DNA of 64,000 nucleotides from Cristatella mucedo (GCA_009760855.2 WPIO01000180.1:246001-310000); one strand, 5' to 3'; positions 1 to 13,270 are shown, counted from the stretch's first letter. Program-made: numbers and translations. Notes: generated by a model from the sequence alone, not told the origin.

Positions 1-3000
1 TCTATTTTCAAATCTTACAGCCGATCGCATAAGCGAACTCAGAAAATGCCAGCTCACCTAAGCAAATAGGCAGCCTTTAAAGTGGCAACCCAATCAATAC
101 CTGGGACTATAGGCACACTTTGGCGTGCATATTATTCAAACACAAAGTGGTCCGTTTAATACAGTGGATCGATTCACATCTCCATAAATAGCTTAGAACA
201 CCATGCTCCCTGTACTTAGAAAAGAGCCGGAAACTGGAGAAAGGACAGCTTGCCCCAAACGGAGCCCTCAAAAACAAGGTTGAGTAGTTGGTTTTCATCA
301 ACTATTGTAGAATTTGATGAATGCTCCATTCGAAGTCCTGGGTAGCCCTTCATTTTTTTTTCACCGAAAAAGAGCATTCTGTGTAAAGGACAGGCAGGGT
401 TAATAAATTGACGAGCATTAACAATTTCTGTCAGCCACTCACTAATTTCTCTGACTCTCTTCCCTCATTCTGATTCAAAGAGGCCTCAAATGTTTAGGCG
501 ACTGTAGCTGCAGTGCCCAGGCACCTTTATACAGGTACTCACTACAGAGTATCACCAAGAATTTACCGGCTTGGTGCAATTTAACTATACTAAAACACTC
601 ATCCGATCCGGATCAAACTTTCTGCTCCTGCTAGTATTTTTTCTATGTCATGTTATTAGCTTGAAGCATACTACTAATCAAATTATTTGCATAATAAATA
701 AGAGGGAGAGCAAACAATATTGTCGGAAGGCACTAATGTAGACACAACGGCTGAACCAAGGTAACCATTGGTATTCCTGTAGTGGATTAGGTATGACTAA
801 CTCGTTACTATGGTTTAGAATAGGTGGAGGATTTCGGTGATAGCAAAATACACACTATGCATACAGCGGTTGAGAGGGAAAGTATCGTTTACAATGCACC
901 AATCTAGACTTGCTGCTTCCCAGTTGCATAGTGCCATTTGCTGATGTCAAACGAAATGCATTAACATAATACCTCGGCTAATTTTGTTTCGCACTTGAAG
1001 CCCACGTGGCAGTTTCTTAAAGTGTCACGAAACATCTATCAGGCCAGAAATGGGCATCAACATGGGCGATGTGGAAGCTGATGCCAGATTGACAGTAATA
1101 AACTGAGCTGGCTCCAAATTAATGGCAAAGCGAAAATATTCAGAATTAGTCATGGTTACTATTATTTTATACGGTCAAGGTAAAAGCGGACGTTACTGCA
1201 TGCTTACAATGTAAAGCATTAGGCAATGACTATCCAACTTAAGCAATTACAGTTATTAAGAAATGACCACCCGTGACGGATCAACTATGTGACCTTGATA
1301 ATTATTTGTGCAACGAACTTCTAATAAACTGTATTCAAAATATGAATACAAGAATTATGCTGCTAGTATGCTACTTAGTCGCCTAGTTACTTAAGTTACT
1401 TAGTCACTGCAACTCCCTGTCTGACAAGCCTAACCAAATTAAAAGCTTCTCTCCAAACCCAGACCATTTCCGAGCGCATAGGCTCAGCAATTCATATCTC
1501 TTCTTCTCGCCATCTAATGCGGAGTGCGAAGCTTTATTTTTAATTCATAGGAGAAATGCCATGCATTGAACGGTCAACTTATTTTTTCACGATTGTTTCC
1601 CCTTTAGACCGCTTAGTACCTAGCTAGCTAGATTACCTTTCCTTCATAATCGAATCCGTGGCCGACATCTGACTTATTTAATCCACTGAAAACGAAGCAG
1701 CCCATTGTGTTTCAAGTACGAAAAGTATCGTTCGGCAAAAAATATTCTACTGTCGACCAACACGACTTTTCTGGTACTTAAGCAGTAACATGCCCGTCCC
1801 AGACTTTGCCTCCTTTCCACATTGAACTAGAGATGTTCCCTTTCTTATTTGACGATCTTTTCTTCAGTTTCTCCACCGATTTCTGCCTTCTCTAACTGCT
1901 GCTTCATGTTTAAGCTGGATTCTTTAAAGAAATACCGGCTCTATTACAACCATAGTCCGGCTATTAGCACATTCATGCTAAAAACGTGGTTTTCTCCTCC
2001 GTGTTTAAAAGGAGAATTTTACTTGCGACATTCTGACAATTTGACACTATTAACCTAAATTTCTTTTGCCAGCCGTTGGTATCGTTTCGGATTAATCTTT
2101 TATCAGTCCTTCAAACCATCGTTCCGCTCATTGATTTTAAGAATTTCCAACCAATTTGAGGCAGCAATCTTCAACCCACATGCCCTAAACTCCAGGCAGA
2201 AGGTTCCGAGCGTCAGCTAGATTGAAATTAGGGCGTGTCTCTCCCGTTGCTGACTATGCTGAAGTCCAGCGTGGAGGTCAGCTCTTTTCATCTGCAGCTC
2301 ATCTACACGCTGGCATCACAATAGATCCCTAGCTGTGCCGGAGTTCAAGTCTTTCTAGAAATCACATTCAGCCATCAAGTGCCACTCAGCGGATTAGTCC
2401 TCCAGAGTTATCGTAGGAAAGACTTGGCTTCGAATTTAGACGATATTGTGTGTCGGTCGCTAGGCCAGGAGGCTGCCATATTTACTGGTCTTTCACTTCC
2501 GAAGCCATGGGCGCCAGGCTCCGACACCGACGCCCTTGTGACGCCTCGACGTTGTGCTAAGGCTCTTAGGCAAAGTAGAACTATTAAGCCATCACGCCAT
2601 GGTTCCTCAGCTTTGCTGGCGAACTGCTTATGCTGAAATTGTACTCACAGTACAACCACTTGTAACCGAAAGCAGAAAAAAACATCAGTTTCTGCTGGGA
2701 ACATGTGGATTTCAGCGTATTTTTTAATGATTTTAATCCAGAGTCAGTGTTGAGGCAATTTGGGACTGACTTTAAGTCTTCGGGAGTCATAAAACTAAAG
2801 GCGTGATTTCCAAAGGGAATGCGATTAGTTGCAAGCACAGCGAAGCGATTTGAGTAAGAAGGGTGAGTGTTACGTGGCTAACCTGAGTGGAAAGTAATTA
2901 TGGTCGGTTGGCTGGACCTAACACAAGAGAATGACCTCAATGAAAGTGACAAAGCATGGAAGTATATTCACCGCTTTATAGAAGGTCGGTGCTGATAGGC

Positions 3001-3184
3001 TAGAGATTTGTCGAGCTGTAGTTGCAGCATTGACTAAAGACCAGGAAGTCGTTGACCTGTACACGTGCCGGTAGACCCGCGAGTGGAGTGTTATAAAAGT
3101 CAAGATTGAATGTTAAAAATGCGGGAGATTTCTCAAGGGTATTAATACTGTCTTAGAAAGTCAGAATTTTGGAAACTTTACATA
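1..3184. other. No recognised feature
   Basis: AT-rich non-coding sequence. Reading frames are under 90 codons and lack splice or family signals. Decayed repeats may be present but none was matched to another copy in the window. Confidence 0.5.
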
Positions 3185-3395
3185 ACATTGAGCACGTGTC
3201 ACCTCTGCTGAAAGAGCTAGGATGGTTGCCGGTTGAGCAAAGGATACAAAGCAAAGTGCTTATGCTGACCCACAAGGCCCGCCACGGCTTGGCTCCTTCG
3301 TACCTAACTGAACTGCTGCATCAGTTTCAGCCAGTTCGCGCCCTCAGGTCCGGTGTGGATAATAAATTAGCTGTCCTATACGGAAGATTTACCTA
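3185..3395 (+). mobile_element. LINE family A, RT C-terminal fragment
   Basis: Reads HVSPLLKELGWLPVEQRIQS, then HKARHGLAPSYLTELLHQF, the same region as in the large copy at 19.8-21.5 kb. It breaks off shortly after DNKLAV. Confidence 0.85.
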
Positions 3396-3445
3396 GCAGC
3401 AAGCGACCGCGAAGTCACTACTTAGATTTTATGTATGCAACTGAG

Positions 3446-3478
3446 AGCTGAGTACCCGCTCGTTTGGTATTCCTAGCA
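3446..3478. repeat. 33-bp direct repeat, copy 1
   Basis: GCTGAGTACCCGCTCGTTTG followed by GTATTCCTAGCAT; its partner at 4376 differs at one base. Confidence 0.75.
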
Positions 3479-3934
3479 TTGTGACCGTGACCGTGACGGG
3501 TGGCGGGCCGCCACACAGATAATAGACGCACGTATAGCAGCCTGTCATGATCCCACTGAGGAGGTACAGTATGTTTATTCTAGCTAATGGACCTCTTTGT
3601 AGGAGCTCATATAGTGGTATCAATTTCGCTTGCCTGGGCTTAATGTATTCGTGGGCGGCGACATTCTGGGCGGGGCTGTCGAACTAGCTTTGGTGGATCA
3701 CTTTAGCTCCACATAGTGTGCGCTTTATGCAAATTTGATTTCTCGTCTCCTGACATAGAGCGCTCTCACTTGCATTCGTGTTCGTTGTACAATTCTTCCG
3801 AAAACCGAAGTTCTTGTGAACATGGTATACGGAAATGATACAGCTAAGACCTGTTTTAAGTTATTCTGATTGTTATTTGACCGTAGCTAGTAAGAAATTA
3901 CGTGCGTATGGATATCTATTTTTACTCAACACCA

Positions 3935-4200
3935 ACTACTCTCCTGCTGCCGAATATAGCGCATCCTTTTCAGCGATCCTGAGCTGCTAATTCTGTTCTA
4001 CTCACTACCTCAACTGCTCTCCTGACTCTACTGTGCTTCCACTTTCTCTTTGTTTCGCGAGACGAAGTCTGTCGGCTACCGAATGCGTACCCAAAGCCTC
4101 GTAGGCTGTGAGTGTGCTATGCAAAACACTCCTGCATAACACCCACGTGGTCTTTATGACTTTGTGGAGTTACAGGCGGAGATACATAACATTACATAAA
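3935..4200 (+). mobile_element. LINE family A, 3' UTR fragment
   Basis: Plus-strand tail of family A, including CTCCTGCATAACACCCACGT, GACTTTGTGGAGTTACAG and the closing GGAGATACATAACATTACAT. It lies 540 bp after the RT fragment at 3185-3395 in the same orientation; both could be pieces of one copy split by unrelated sequence. Confidence 0.8.
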
Positions 4201-4375
4201 CGCTTATCGTCAGCAGCTGTTATCGCTTCGTCATCGTCGATCGAATGCATTCCTAGATGTTAATGTTGTTGCTAAGATTCATGAACTATGCATAAACAAA
4301 AGAGAAGCACCCTGAAGCCACTGCGGTATCTGGAACCACCAGGTCAGACGCCGCTCGTTGGGCAGGAACTGCCAG

Positions 4376-4408
4376 CTGAGTACCCACTCGTTTGGTATTC
4401 CTAGCATG
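4376..4408. repeat. 33-bp direct repeat, copy 2
   Basis: Same word as at 3446, about 930 bp away. The two copies flank the family A tail at 3935-4200. Confidence 0.75.
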
Positions 4409-4519
4409 TTCCCGTACCGCTTAGCACGCTCCCCCACATGCGTCAATGTAAATCTCTCTAACTTAGTGGTCATCATGCATGTTGTAACTCCATTGGCCAG
4501 AATAAACGCTTGCCTTTGA

Positions 4520-5350
4520 AATCCTCACTCAATGTGCAATAAGCCTCTGGTAATAAGGGACGATATTTTTGAAAATGGTATCGACCTGCTAGCCGTAACT
4601 GAAACTTGACTAAAATCGATAAACTGCCCGGCAATGAAAGACGCAGCCCCATCTGGTTTCTTTCTCTTTCACACCCCTAGATCGATCAAAACTGGAGGTG
4701 GAGTTGCTATTATCGAGCACTCGAAATTCATCTTCAATCCACTTGCAGTACCCTCAACGCAGTCTTTTGAATCAATTGCCTTGGTCTCATCTGCAAACAA
4801 GCTACCGATAGTGGCAGTAGTCTATCGCCCACCAGGTACCGAGTCCTCTTTTGTCTCAGATTTCACCGATCTCATTTCGATCAGCCTATCAGCTCTTTGA
4901 TATACTACCCCACCAGGCCAAGCATCGCACCACCTGCTTTTTGGAATTTATCTGTTTACTCATGCTTCGTACAAAGCTCAAATTATTTGGAAACCGTGCA
5001 TTTAGTTCGTATCCTCCCAAAGCCTGGAACTCCCTCCCGACCTGAGTCAGACTATCTCCTGACCTGACCAAATTTAAAAAAAAACTTAAAACACACCGAT
5101 TTAGAACAGCATTTATTAGGTCTCTGTGATTCCTCCTTGATGTGCTTATGCATGCTGACACTGTGCATGCTGCCACTAACCACATTTGCATGCTAAACCT
5201 GTGCATGTCACCCCTAACCATGTTATTCATGCTGTTTATCAAGCATGATATTACTCACCATTCAATTCATTTCTCTTTGCAGCAAATGTAAAGCGCCCAG
5301 AGAGAGATTAAGTTCTCTGAGGGCGCTTTATCAAGTGCATTATTGTTATT
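4520..5350 (+). mobile_element. LINE family B (CR1/L2-like), internally deleted copy
   Basis: The only copy showing the endonuclease half. The first part reads GIDLLAVTET (one base change turns the next codon to a stop), then PSGFFLFHTPRSIKTGGGVA and IVAVVYRPPGTESSFVSDF, typical of the APE-type endonuclease of CR1/L2 elements. At about 4885 it jumps to the reverse transcriptase C-terminal region, QAKHRTTCFLEFICL and AFSSYPPKAWNSLPT. It then continues to the true 3' end with the family hairpin (5290-5335) and an ATTATTGTTATTA tail. The central reverse transcriptase is missing. Confidence 0.88.
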
Positions 5351-7904
5351 AGTTTTTTTCTTCAGATAATTTTGTGATGATACTTCCAGAGATTTTCTGG
5401 CTTAAGAGCATTAGAACCGAAGTCAGGACTTTCAAAGAGTTCTCGGTTTACAACAGCTAAAGCTCAAGTGGCGATCTAGACAAACTAGTGCTAGCACAGA
5501 AAGCAAGCTGCTTTCGTATTTCATGTAGTAATTTTGAAGAAAGATTATGAAATAACGTAAAACTAAGATCCGGTACGTCAAGGTTAATGCTGAACCCCCC
5601 TGGCAATCACACTGAGCCTGATTTTCATTGCTAAAGATGATTCTTAATTTTAAAAATTATAGATTGAATAAAATCAGGACTTTCGAAATCTAAATTTCAG
5701 AAGCAGAAAAGCACATTGAACGTTCTGGGCAGTCCGGTTTTAATTGTGGTCGATGCTATGCACTTATAGCTTAGCAGCATCAAAGTCGTACTCTGGGTTA
5801 ATGACCTACACCTGCTACATATTCATGGTTGGTGTCTTATTGTGCTAACCTTAGCATGCATATTTGTATTGATGCCGTAACTACTAATCTTTCAATGCAC
5901 GTTGAGAGGTTAGCTCTGGCAGTACTTGCTAGGCTGCTGCAAGAAATATCAAGCTGAAAGAGTACCATGAATCAATATGCTTCATATGTATTTTGATTGT
6001 ATTGCCTATAAAGAGAAATTCATATCTAATATAGTGCTTTACACTCCCTGCAGGGCTCGTGCCGATGAAACGCAAGCCTCTAAAAGCGATTTCATAGGTC
6101 GTTAGAGGCAAGTACCTACCACTGGACCAGACAGTGCCGATCAAGGACCGTGTTGTACAGCCACAGCTGACACTTGTTATTCGCCCTGCTCTGCAGGTCC
6201 TAAGTGACCCTCCCAAATCAACGAGAAGCAGTAGACATGAGTAGCGATGCAAGGAGCGACCGGGAAACCCGAGCAATGATTTATACACTTGCATCAGACA
6301 GTCAAGCAGTGTCTGACTGCCGGTAAGGTTACTTCGATGTCTTCAAAGCTATGGCGAGAGTCAACCTGATGCCCTTGTGTTTCGTTCAAGAGATGAATAC
6401 ACATCTATGCTGGGTATGTTTGGAAGAACATTGAAATGGCTTAACCCTCCCGATTAGGCCAGCATAATTATGAGGCACACGGTGACCATATTTGAGCCGT
6501 ATCATCAAGACTAAGACTAGTAATAACAGTGTCGGACAGTTACTGGTTACGAATCCCGCCGCTGCCGACCGCGATTGCCACAGATATGTGGGCCCACTCA
6601 CGGCACAGCTATGCCGTCCTGTGTGGTGCACGAATCTTGTGCTATTGAGCATGCTGGGAGTAGGGAAGGCAAACGCAATCCACACTTACCATATGAGAGA
6701 AGAACAAGGTGAGGCTAACGTCCACACACGTGGAGATACGGCGGCCCACCAACAAGTCAAATGATCCCAATGAAATCGCGGCTGATAGTTGTTTGGTAAC
6801 CAGAAAAGGCACCAGCTGGTAACCGACAAAGGCGTTCGGGCTGAACAATCATTCTCTGCAAGTCCTGCCATTAAGTCTTTGAGCATACAATGGTCTATAG
6901 AATTCTATTTGCGGAAATGCTATAGTCCTACTATCGACTAGCCGTTGCTGCATGCCGTGCCATCGAGCGGAAACTGTCTCTGTTAGAATAGGCTGCATTT
7001 GCATCGAGCCCCACAAGATGAACAAAAGCGTGGCGATTTTCATTAGTCGAGCGTCCAAATCAACTAGGTCGAGTTTTTCAGCTTGTAAAAGTATCTCGAA
7101 ACCTGTGATTTTGTTAGCAGATTATAAAAATTATCTCCTGAACCTCCCAAGTATAAGAGCCAGCGATTAATGAGTTGCTACGACTTTGAGAACCTCACCA
7201 GTGCCGGTAGCAGCTCAACACCAGCAATGTGAAGAGACCTGCAATTTGGTATGTACTCAAACGCAGTAATGACGCAGGTGCCTTATCCCGAAGGCAGCGC
7301 TAGCAGCAACACATTATTAGAAAAGGCTCACATAATTGCCAATATGTTTCGCAAGATGCGGCCAGAGACGTCCAACAGACTCACTCGCTTACAGGCTTGT
7401 AGCAGCTCCAGCTCAGTGCCGTGACTCACCGACTGGTAGACCGTAACTCTGACTCTAGAGCGACTGAGGTGAGATCCTTGTTTTTAATAGTATCCACGGT
7501 ACAAGCTATAAAGTAGTCTCTTTGATATGCAACCATCAATCGCGATGCTGCTAAGCCTCGTCTTATCAAGGCTATTTCGCAGGCAGCTTTCGGTTCACTT
7601 ACAGCGGCAATGCTGAGACTTCATAGTGCAGGTTTGCTTGGCAAGGTCGCACTTTATAATTGCAGGTCAGTGATTCGAAAACCAACTTAGAGCAGCTTCT
7701 CTATTAATGTAATTCGGCCTCAAGCCGAGTGCTCGAACTATTCCTTGACGACATGTATCAAGTGCGGGTGATGCCTCAACTTCATAACACGGCCAGCCGC
7801 TTGTAGGTGCAGCACAAATCTAACCAGCTACAGAGGCGATTAACTATTACTAGAAACAGTAGCAGGAAAGAGCGTCCATAAATTGGTACAAGCCGCTGTT
7901 CTGA
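5351..7904. other. No recognised feature
   Basis: Contains a 121-codon minus frame at 5929-6294 and shorter frames in a mildly GC-richer stretch (6040-6850). None shows a known motif or convincing exon boundaries. Confidence 0.5.
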
Positions 7905-8185
7905 CTTAATAATAATAATAATATTAATTCACTTGATAAGCGCCCTCAGAGAACTTAATCTCTCTCTAGGCGCTTTACATTTGCTGTAAAGTGAAATGCA
8001 ATTGAATGGTAAGTAAAATCATGCTTGAAAAACAAACGAAATGAATAATATGGTTAGGGGTGACATGCACAGGGTCAGCATGCAAATGTGGTTAGTGGCA
8101 GCATGCACAGTGTCAGCACCCATAAGCACATCAAGTACGAATCACAGGGACCCACTAAATGCTGCCCTAAATATTGAGTCGTTTA
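7905..8185 (-). mobile_element. LINE family B, 3' end
   Basis: Begins with an ATT-type tail in reverse (TAATAATAATAATATTAATT), then the terminal hairpin (AAGCGCCTAGAG and complement), then UTR sequence shared with the copies at 32 kb and 58.9 kb (GGTTAGGGGTGACATGCACA). Truncated near 8185. Confidence 0.88.
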
Positions 8186-8544
8186 GCCATACCTCGTGCG
8201 AACCTCAAAACCTTTGAAGACAGTGCCTGTAGATCGTATGCTACCAAAAGCCGGAAAATTACTACCGACGAATGTCACAACGTCGAGTGAAATGACGACG
8301 TTAAACAGGAGTTTAAAACGAACCTTGTTATAACATCATTGGTGCGTATTTGTGATTCGTCTTTCTCGAACATATACCTGTTTACATATTCGTGTCTGCT
8401 GCTTTGGTGTACCTACTGCTTGAAGGTGTTGCCACCGAACGTTTAGTAATAATGTATATGCAGCATCTGTGACGTGCCTAGAGATTTTCAACTATCGAAA
8501 GGTAATTTAAAAATCTATTGCTGTTATAATAAAACGTAAACTTT

Positions 8545-9305
8545 TATAAGGTGGCATCCCCTTGTGCCTAATTTCTTTCCAGGCGCTTTTCAATTGCAGC
8601 AAAGGAAGCAAGATCAATTGGTTAGTGGTTGTATGGCCAATATACCCAAGAATAAAATAGTTAGTGGCAGCATGCACAGTTTCAGCAAACCTAAGCCCGT
8701 AAAGGTCGAATCACAAGGACTCAATAAATGCTGTGATAAATATATGCGTTTTCAGGCTCTTTTTCCATGCTGTCAAATCAGGAGATGTCGTGACGCAGGT
8801 GGCGAGTGAGTTTCAGGCTTTAGGAGCATACGAACTAAAGAAACGGTATCCAAAGAATTTGAGTTTTGTATGAGGTATAGGTAAACCGTTCGATTTCGAA
8901 AAGCAGATGATACGATGCTTTGCCTGGTAGACAAAGTAGATATGATAGCTGGGCTGGAGGGAAAAATTGAAGGGAACAAAAATTGAGTGAAAACGCCTTG
9001 AAGTCAGTGGGTTGCTTGACTAGGAGCTACTACAGGAAGGCAAGAAATGAGTTAATGTGGCTACAGCTACGCTCATGACGGACAAGTCTAGCTGCAGAGT
9101 TTTACACCAGCTGAAAGCCCCCAATTGCACAGGCTGGTAGGCCAGCGAGTAGTGAGTTACAGAAGTCAAGACCGGATGTCACAGTGCACATACCAATTTA
9201 GGTATGCTATCTCTGTTTAAGCAAGCCCAATTTTTTGCAATGTTATGTAGCTGAAAGTAGTCAGACTTAACTGTGGAGGAGATGTGGTCGTCGAAAGGAA
9301 GGTTA
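8545..9305 (-). mobile_element. LINE family B, 3' half
   Basis: Minus-orientation copy from a decayed hairpin at about 8560-8600 through the UTR into the reverse transcriptase C-terminal region. It shares GGAGATGTCGTGACGCAGGT and the following stretch with the copy at 36 kb. It meets an oppositely oriented copy head to head at about 9305. Confidence 0.8.
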
Positions 9306-9650
9306 CTTAAGGAAGGTTACGCTCAATATTGGCTCTGCCAGCATATCTCCTGTTGAATCAGCTCGAAATCTAGGTGTCATGTTTCCAAGTGACCTCTCGT
9401 TAGACGACCATACCAGCTCCACAGTCAAATCTGCCTATTTTCAGCTTCATAACATTGCTAAAATTCGGGCTTGTTTAAATAAAGATACCACGTTCAAGTT
9501 GGTCCATGCATTCGTGACATTCCGTCTAGACTTCAGCAACTCACTGCTCGCTGGCCTACCGGTATGTGCGATAAGGCGACAGCAGCTGGTGCAAAACTCT
9601 GGATAGCAGCTGGTGCAAATATATGGCAACAATTTTTCCCATCGGAAGTG
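9305..9650 (+). mobile_element. LINE family B, RT fragment
   Basis: Plus-strand reading frame ARNLGVMFPSDLSLDDHTSS, then VHAFVTFRLDFSNSLLAGLP and RRQQLVQNSG, the region after the catalytic centre in this family. It overlaps in content with the preceding minus-orientation copy, so the two are inverted repeats of one another over part of their length. Confidence 0.85.
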
Positions 9651-11164
9651 CAATAACTTTGTCTCGCATACTGTCTCTCAAGGCTACGGCTCCAGATAAC
9701 AGTAAATTACTTGGAGACTTTCTAATGCTCTTAGATTAACTCTTACAGTCACTCTTCTTAATACAGCAAGTTATCTGGTTTTCTGGCCGCACCACTACGA
9801 GCTTCCAACATTGCCTGCCCCTTTGCTACTTGCTCCCCTACTACCCTCGTCATTTTTTAGATTTACGGCAGTAACTTCAGTTTTGGTACCTTCATCGAGG
9901 CATTTAAACTCGGGTGTCATAGCAGTTTTAGAATTATTCTAAACAGATTGTCGCTTAGTCATGATTGTCACATTATCAATTTCCAGCTTAGACTCGGACA
10001 TTAGGTATACCGTTAGAGTATCCATATCTTAAAAACTTGTTCGTCTGAATTCAGCTATGAGCTACTCAGTCACCAGTCCTTCCTCGTGGAATAAGTGTCG
10101 TGAGTGCATTTTGAATTTGGGGTCAAAACATCACTCTTTCTTAATCAGCTGAAGCCAGGCTACGTAAGGCATCAAAACGTCCTGAAATTCAGCATGAGAT
10201 TTGTCACAATTGCGAAGGGCAGCATAGTAGAATAGGCAGAAGAAGGGACCTAGAATTGAGGCTAAACTGGAGGTCGCTCAGTTTTTCTCGATCTAACGCT
10301 ACTTTGTTAGTTACTGACCTAACTGATGCCTTTTGAAAGGTACAGAGACATGCTCTAAGGCTCATGGCATATTATAGCATATATTGTGATAGTAAAGGAT
10401 GGCAGGATATCTAGGCAGAGTAGAAGTGAGGCCATGGGAACAAGGTGTACAGTTCCAGTAGTGTTCTGTTACTAAGAAATGAACTTACGGATAAGTTCAC
10501 TCGTGGCCCTCTTGAACGTTGACGTTGAGGTACAGCACGGAATTGAGGTAAAGAGTCCTTTAAGATTTTTAGTAAGGGACACGAGTCCGGTGGGGATCCT
10601 TCTACCTTAGCGACCGGCTCTTTGATTTTTTCAATCTCGCTGACAAAAAATCAAATGATCGGCTAGATCTAAGGAGCTAAACTGCGAACAAACGGTTAAG
10701 GAGATGACTGATTGCGATGAATAATATGCCTTCGATCCTTCGGGCGATCGCACATGATGCGAGCCTGCTTAAATGCGAAAAACCAGATCAGATATTGTCG
10801 CATAATAGAATCATACTAATTATTACAGGTTGGAATGGGAATTAAGCAGCAGGGCCATGAAGCTACTTTGGAACGGACAGCGTACATTTTAAAGGTAATA
10901 TAGCCAGAAAGCATGTATGTCTCCCAAGGCACGTATTTTTTTACGAGTTAAGGTAAGGAAAAAACAGATATGCTAAAAATCTGTTCTTAGCTGCGTCAGT
11001 TTACGTTCTCTATGTTCACAGGAGCTTCAATTTTCGGAATGCAACAATGAAACGGTCTTAAACGCTTAGAGCATCATTTTGTTCAGTCTTTATTAGGTCG
11101 CAAGCGATGAAGCTATCACAAAGCAAAGTAAAACTTTTTTGAAATTATCCAACACTTCTAACAT
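9651..11164. other. No recognised feature
   Basis: Possible coding decay on the minus strand near 10130-10280 (ASILGPFFCLFYYAAL) could be a transposon relic. The rest shows nothing. Confidence 0.4.
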
Positions 11165-11245
11165 TGAATGTAATGTAACGTATCTCCGTCTGTAACCCCA
11201 CAAAGTCACAAAGACCAAATGGGTTTGCTTTACTAAAGCAGGGAA
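11165..11245 (-). mobile_element. LINE family A, short 3' end
   Basis: Only the terminal about 80 bp of the family is present (TGTAATGTAACGTATCTCCG and CCCCACAAAGTCACAAAGACC), minus orientation. Typical of severe 5' truncation. Confidence 0.7.
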
Positions 11246-11534
11246 ACGGATTTGGTGTTAATATTTTAGGGTTCAAACATTACACTTGCATTGTGCTGGT
11301 CCTTACCAATGTGAGACGATGAAGTAGCTACACCCAACCGTAAGCTTCAAGATTCTTGAATTAGATCCTTGGTGCTTGCTATGTTTATGGAAAGCAACTT
11401 TAGTTTATTAAATGCTACAACTCAATTGCAGGTCATCACTGAACTATTCTCTGGTGTAGCTCTGCTATGTAAGCTGCCTCTGGCAAACCATTATGAATAT
11501 GGATAGAGAATTCGGTGTGCGAGCCACAGGTAGT

Positions 11535-11716
11535 ATGTAAATATATTAGTGGATTTAACAGCCTCTTTTTTTAGCGACAGAAGAGCCTTTACGACAATCA
11601 CAGCCGATTGCAGCCGTAATAACGGATCGTAAGCCACAGAATTTGAACCCATGACCTCAGGACCGAGGTTGTTAAAAGCAACCACCTTACCTAGCACACC
11701 AATACGGCTCACCGAT
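11535..11716 (-). mobile_element. SINE2 (tRNA-derived)
   Basis: Reverse complement begins GTGAGCCGTATTGGTGTGCT and AGGTAAGGTGG (A box), then CATGGGTTCAAATTC (B box), then a body and tail ending GGCTGTTAAATCC. It has no GCGCC hairpin. Confidence 0.82.
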
Positions 11717-12647
11717 AGCTCACAGGTGCGATCGATGTACTCGCCATCTCTTCTCCGTGAGCATGCAACCTCCTACAAATGACACACCCGAAGCCCGCTA
11801 AAAGCTTGCTGTAGATAAGGCTTAGCCCAACCAACTAAATGCTAGCCCCAGAACACGTTAGGCCGTCGACGCCATAAACAGAATTCCAGTGCAGGATTCA
11901 CCTCCTAAATCAGATCAGCGACCGTGATGCGAAGTAAGGCGAGTCGCATTTTTAATACTACCCGATAGCAGACTTGTTGTCGCATGCCTTTAGTTGCTTC
12001 CGATATTAGAAGGATTTTCTGGAATTGTGTAAAAGCAAGCTCTTGCTTTACAATGCCAGTCTAAGTATATCCTTTGAAATCTTCTTAACGGCAAAGTTTG
12101 CTGCATAATGCTCGGCAATCAGATATTCCTATCCAATTTACGAAATTGAATGGAACCATCAGTTACTCATTGAAATAGACCGTTGCTATTCCTTACACCG
12201 AATGCCACGCTTTAACTTTAGATGAAAGTGTGGCTGCAGTAAGCAGAGGTAGTTGTCAAATCTTCCTATCCGTCACTTATAATCACAATTTGTCGCCAGT
12301 ACATCATGTCCTTTTCATAAAATAATCCATTCGAGCTGCTTATTTCTCAGGGACCCATCAAGTTTGGAGTTCACAAAAAAGGTATTGCAATTTAATGTCA
12401 TTTAGTTTTGTCAAGTTGTGCTTAGTACTTCCCAAGGCAGACTTCATGTTTCATGAATGAATGTGTGACTAGATTTTTTTGCCTAAAGGCAGAACATGAT
12501 TTTTCTGCTATCTTTTTTACACCTGATCGTACACACCCAAAACGAGATGAGCGTATGAAGCCATCGGTGATGCCTCTTACCCAAAAGGCCCGCCTCGGCT
12601 TGGCTAGTATTTTTGTTTAGGTGCATGTAGCAGTAACACCCACTGGG
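11717..12647. other. No recognised feature
   Basis: Non-coding sequence between a SINE2 copy and the compound microsatellite; nothing matched. Confidence 0.5.
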
Positions 12648-12862
<215 letters not shown>

Positions 12863-12884
12863 GGGAAAAGGAGAGGATAGCTTG

Positions 12885-13090
12885 CCTACAGGCCGAAGCA
12901 CAGGTAGAAAGTAGCCTGCTGAAGGGCTAGTAGGGTCATGCAACCAGCTGGCCGTAGCAATTAAATTGAGCCTAGTCAGCCGATATGGCCTGACTGCACC
13001 ACCGAATGAGCCGATGCCCATCGCACCTTTGGCTAGTTGAGTTTTTAACTTGGGAAGAAGAAGGACAGTGCGTTTAACTCGGGGAAGAAC
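12885..13090. repeat. Unrecognised dispersed repeat, copy 1
   Basis: Shares blocks with 15165-15310: CTACAGGCCGAAGCACAGG against CTGCAGGCCAAGGCACAGG, and CCTAGTCAGCCGATA against GCTTAGTCAGCCGATA. Same orientation; each copy follows a GA-rich stretch. Confidence 0.55.
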
Positions 13091-13159
13091 AATGATGTGG
13101 CAAGGTCGCATGAACACAATGGCCTTCTCCCCTTAAACCGTCACCATCAATATTTTCTT

Positions 13160-13270
13160 AATTAAAAAAAATTATTTGAATAGCACCCTAATGGAACCTA
13201 ATCTCTACTCATGAGCTTGGCATATGCCACTGGGCTTGAGCTCACGAACTCGACTAGACCTTGTTAGGTT
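13160..13270 (-). mobile_element. SINE1 (tRNA-derived), decayed
   Basis: Reverse reading shows a B-box-like GTGAGCTCAAGCCC and the tail GCATATGCCAAGC...GAGATTAGGTTCC. The A-box end is degraded. Confidence 0.6.

Noticed and set aside
5929-6294. 121-codon minus-strand ORF
   Set aside because: No motif or splice signal; length is within chance for this much sequence.
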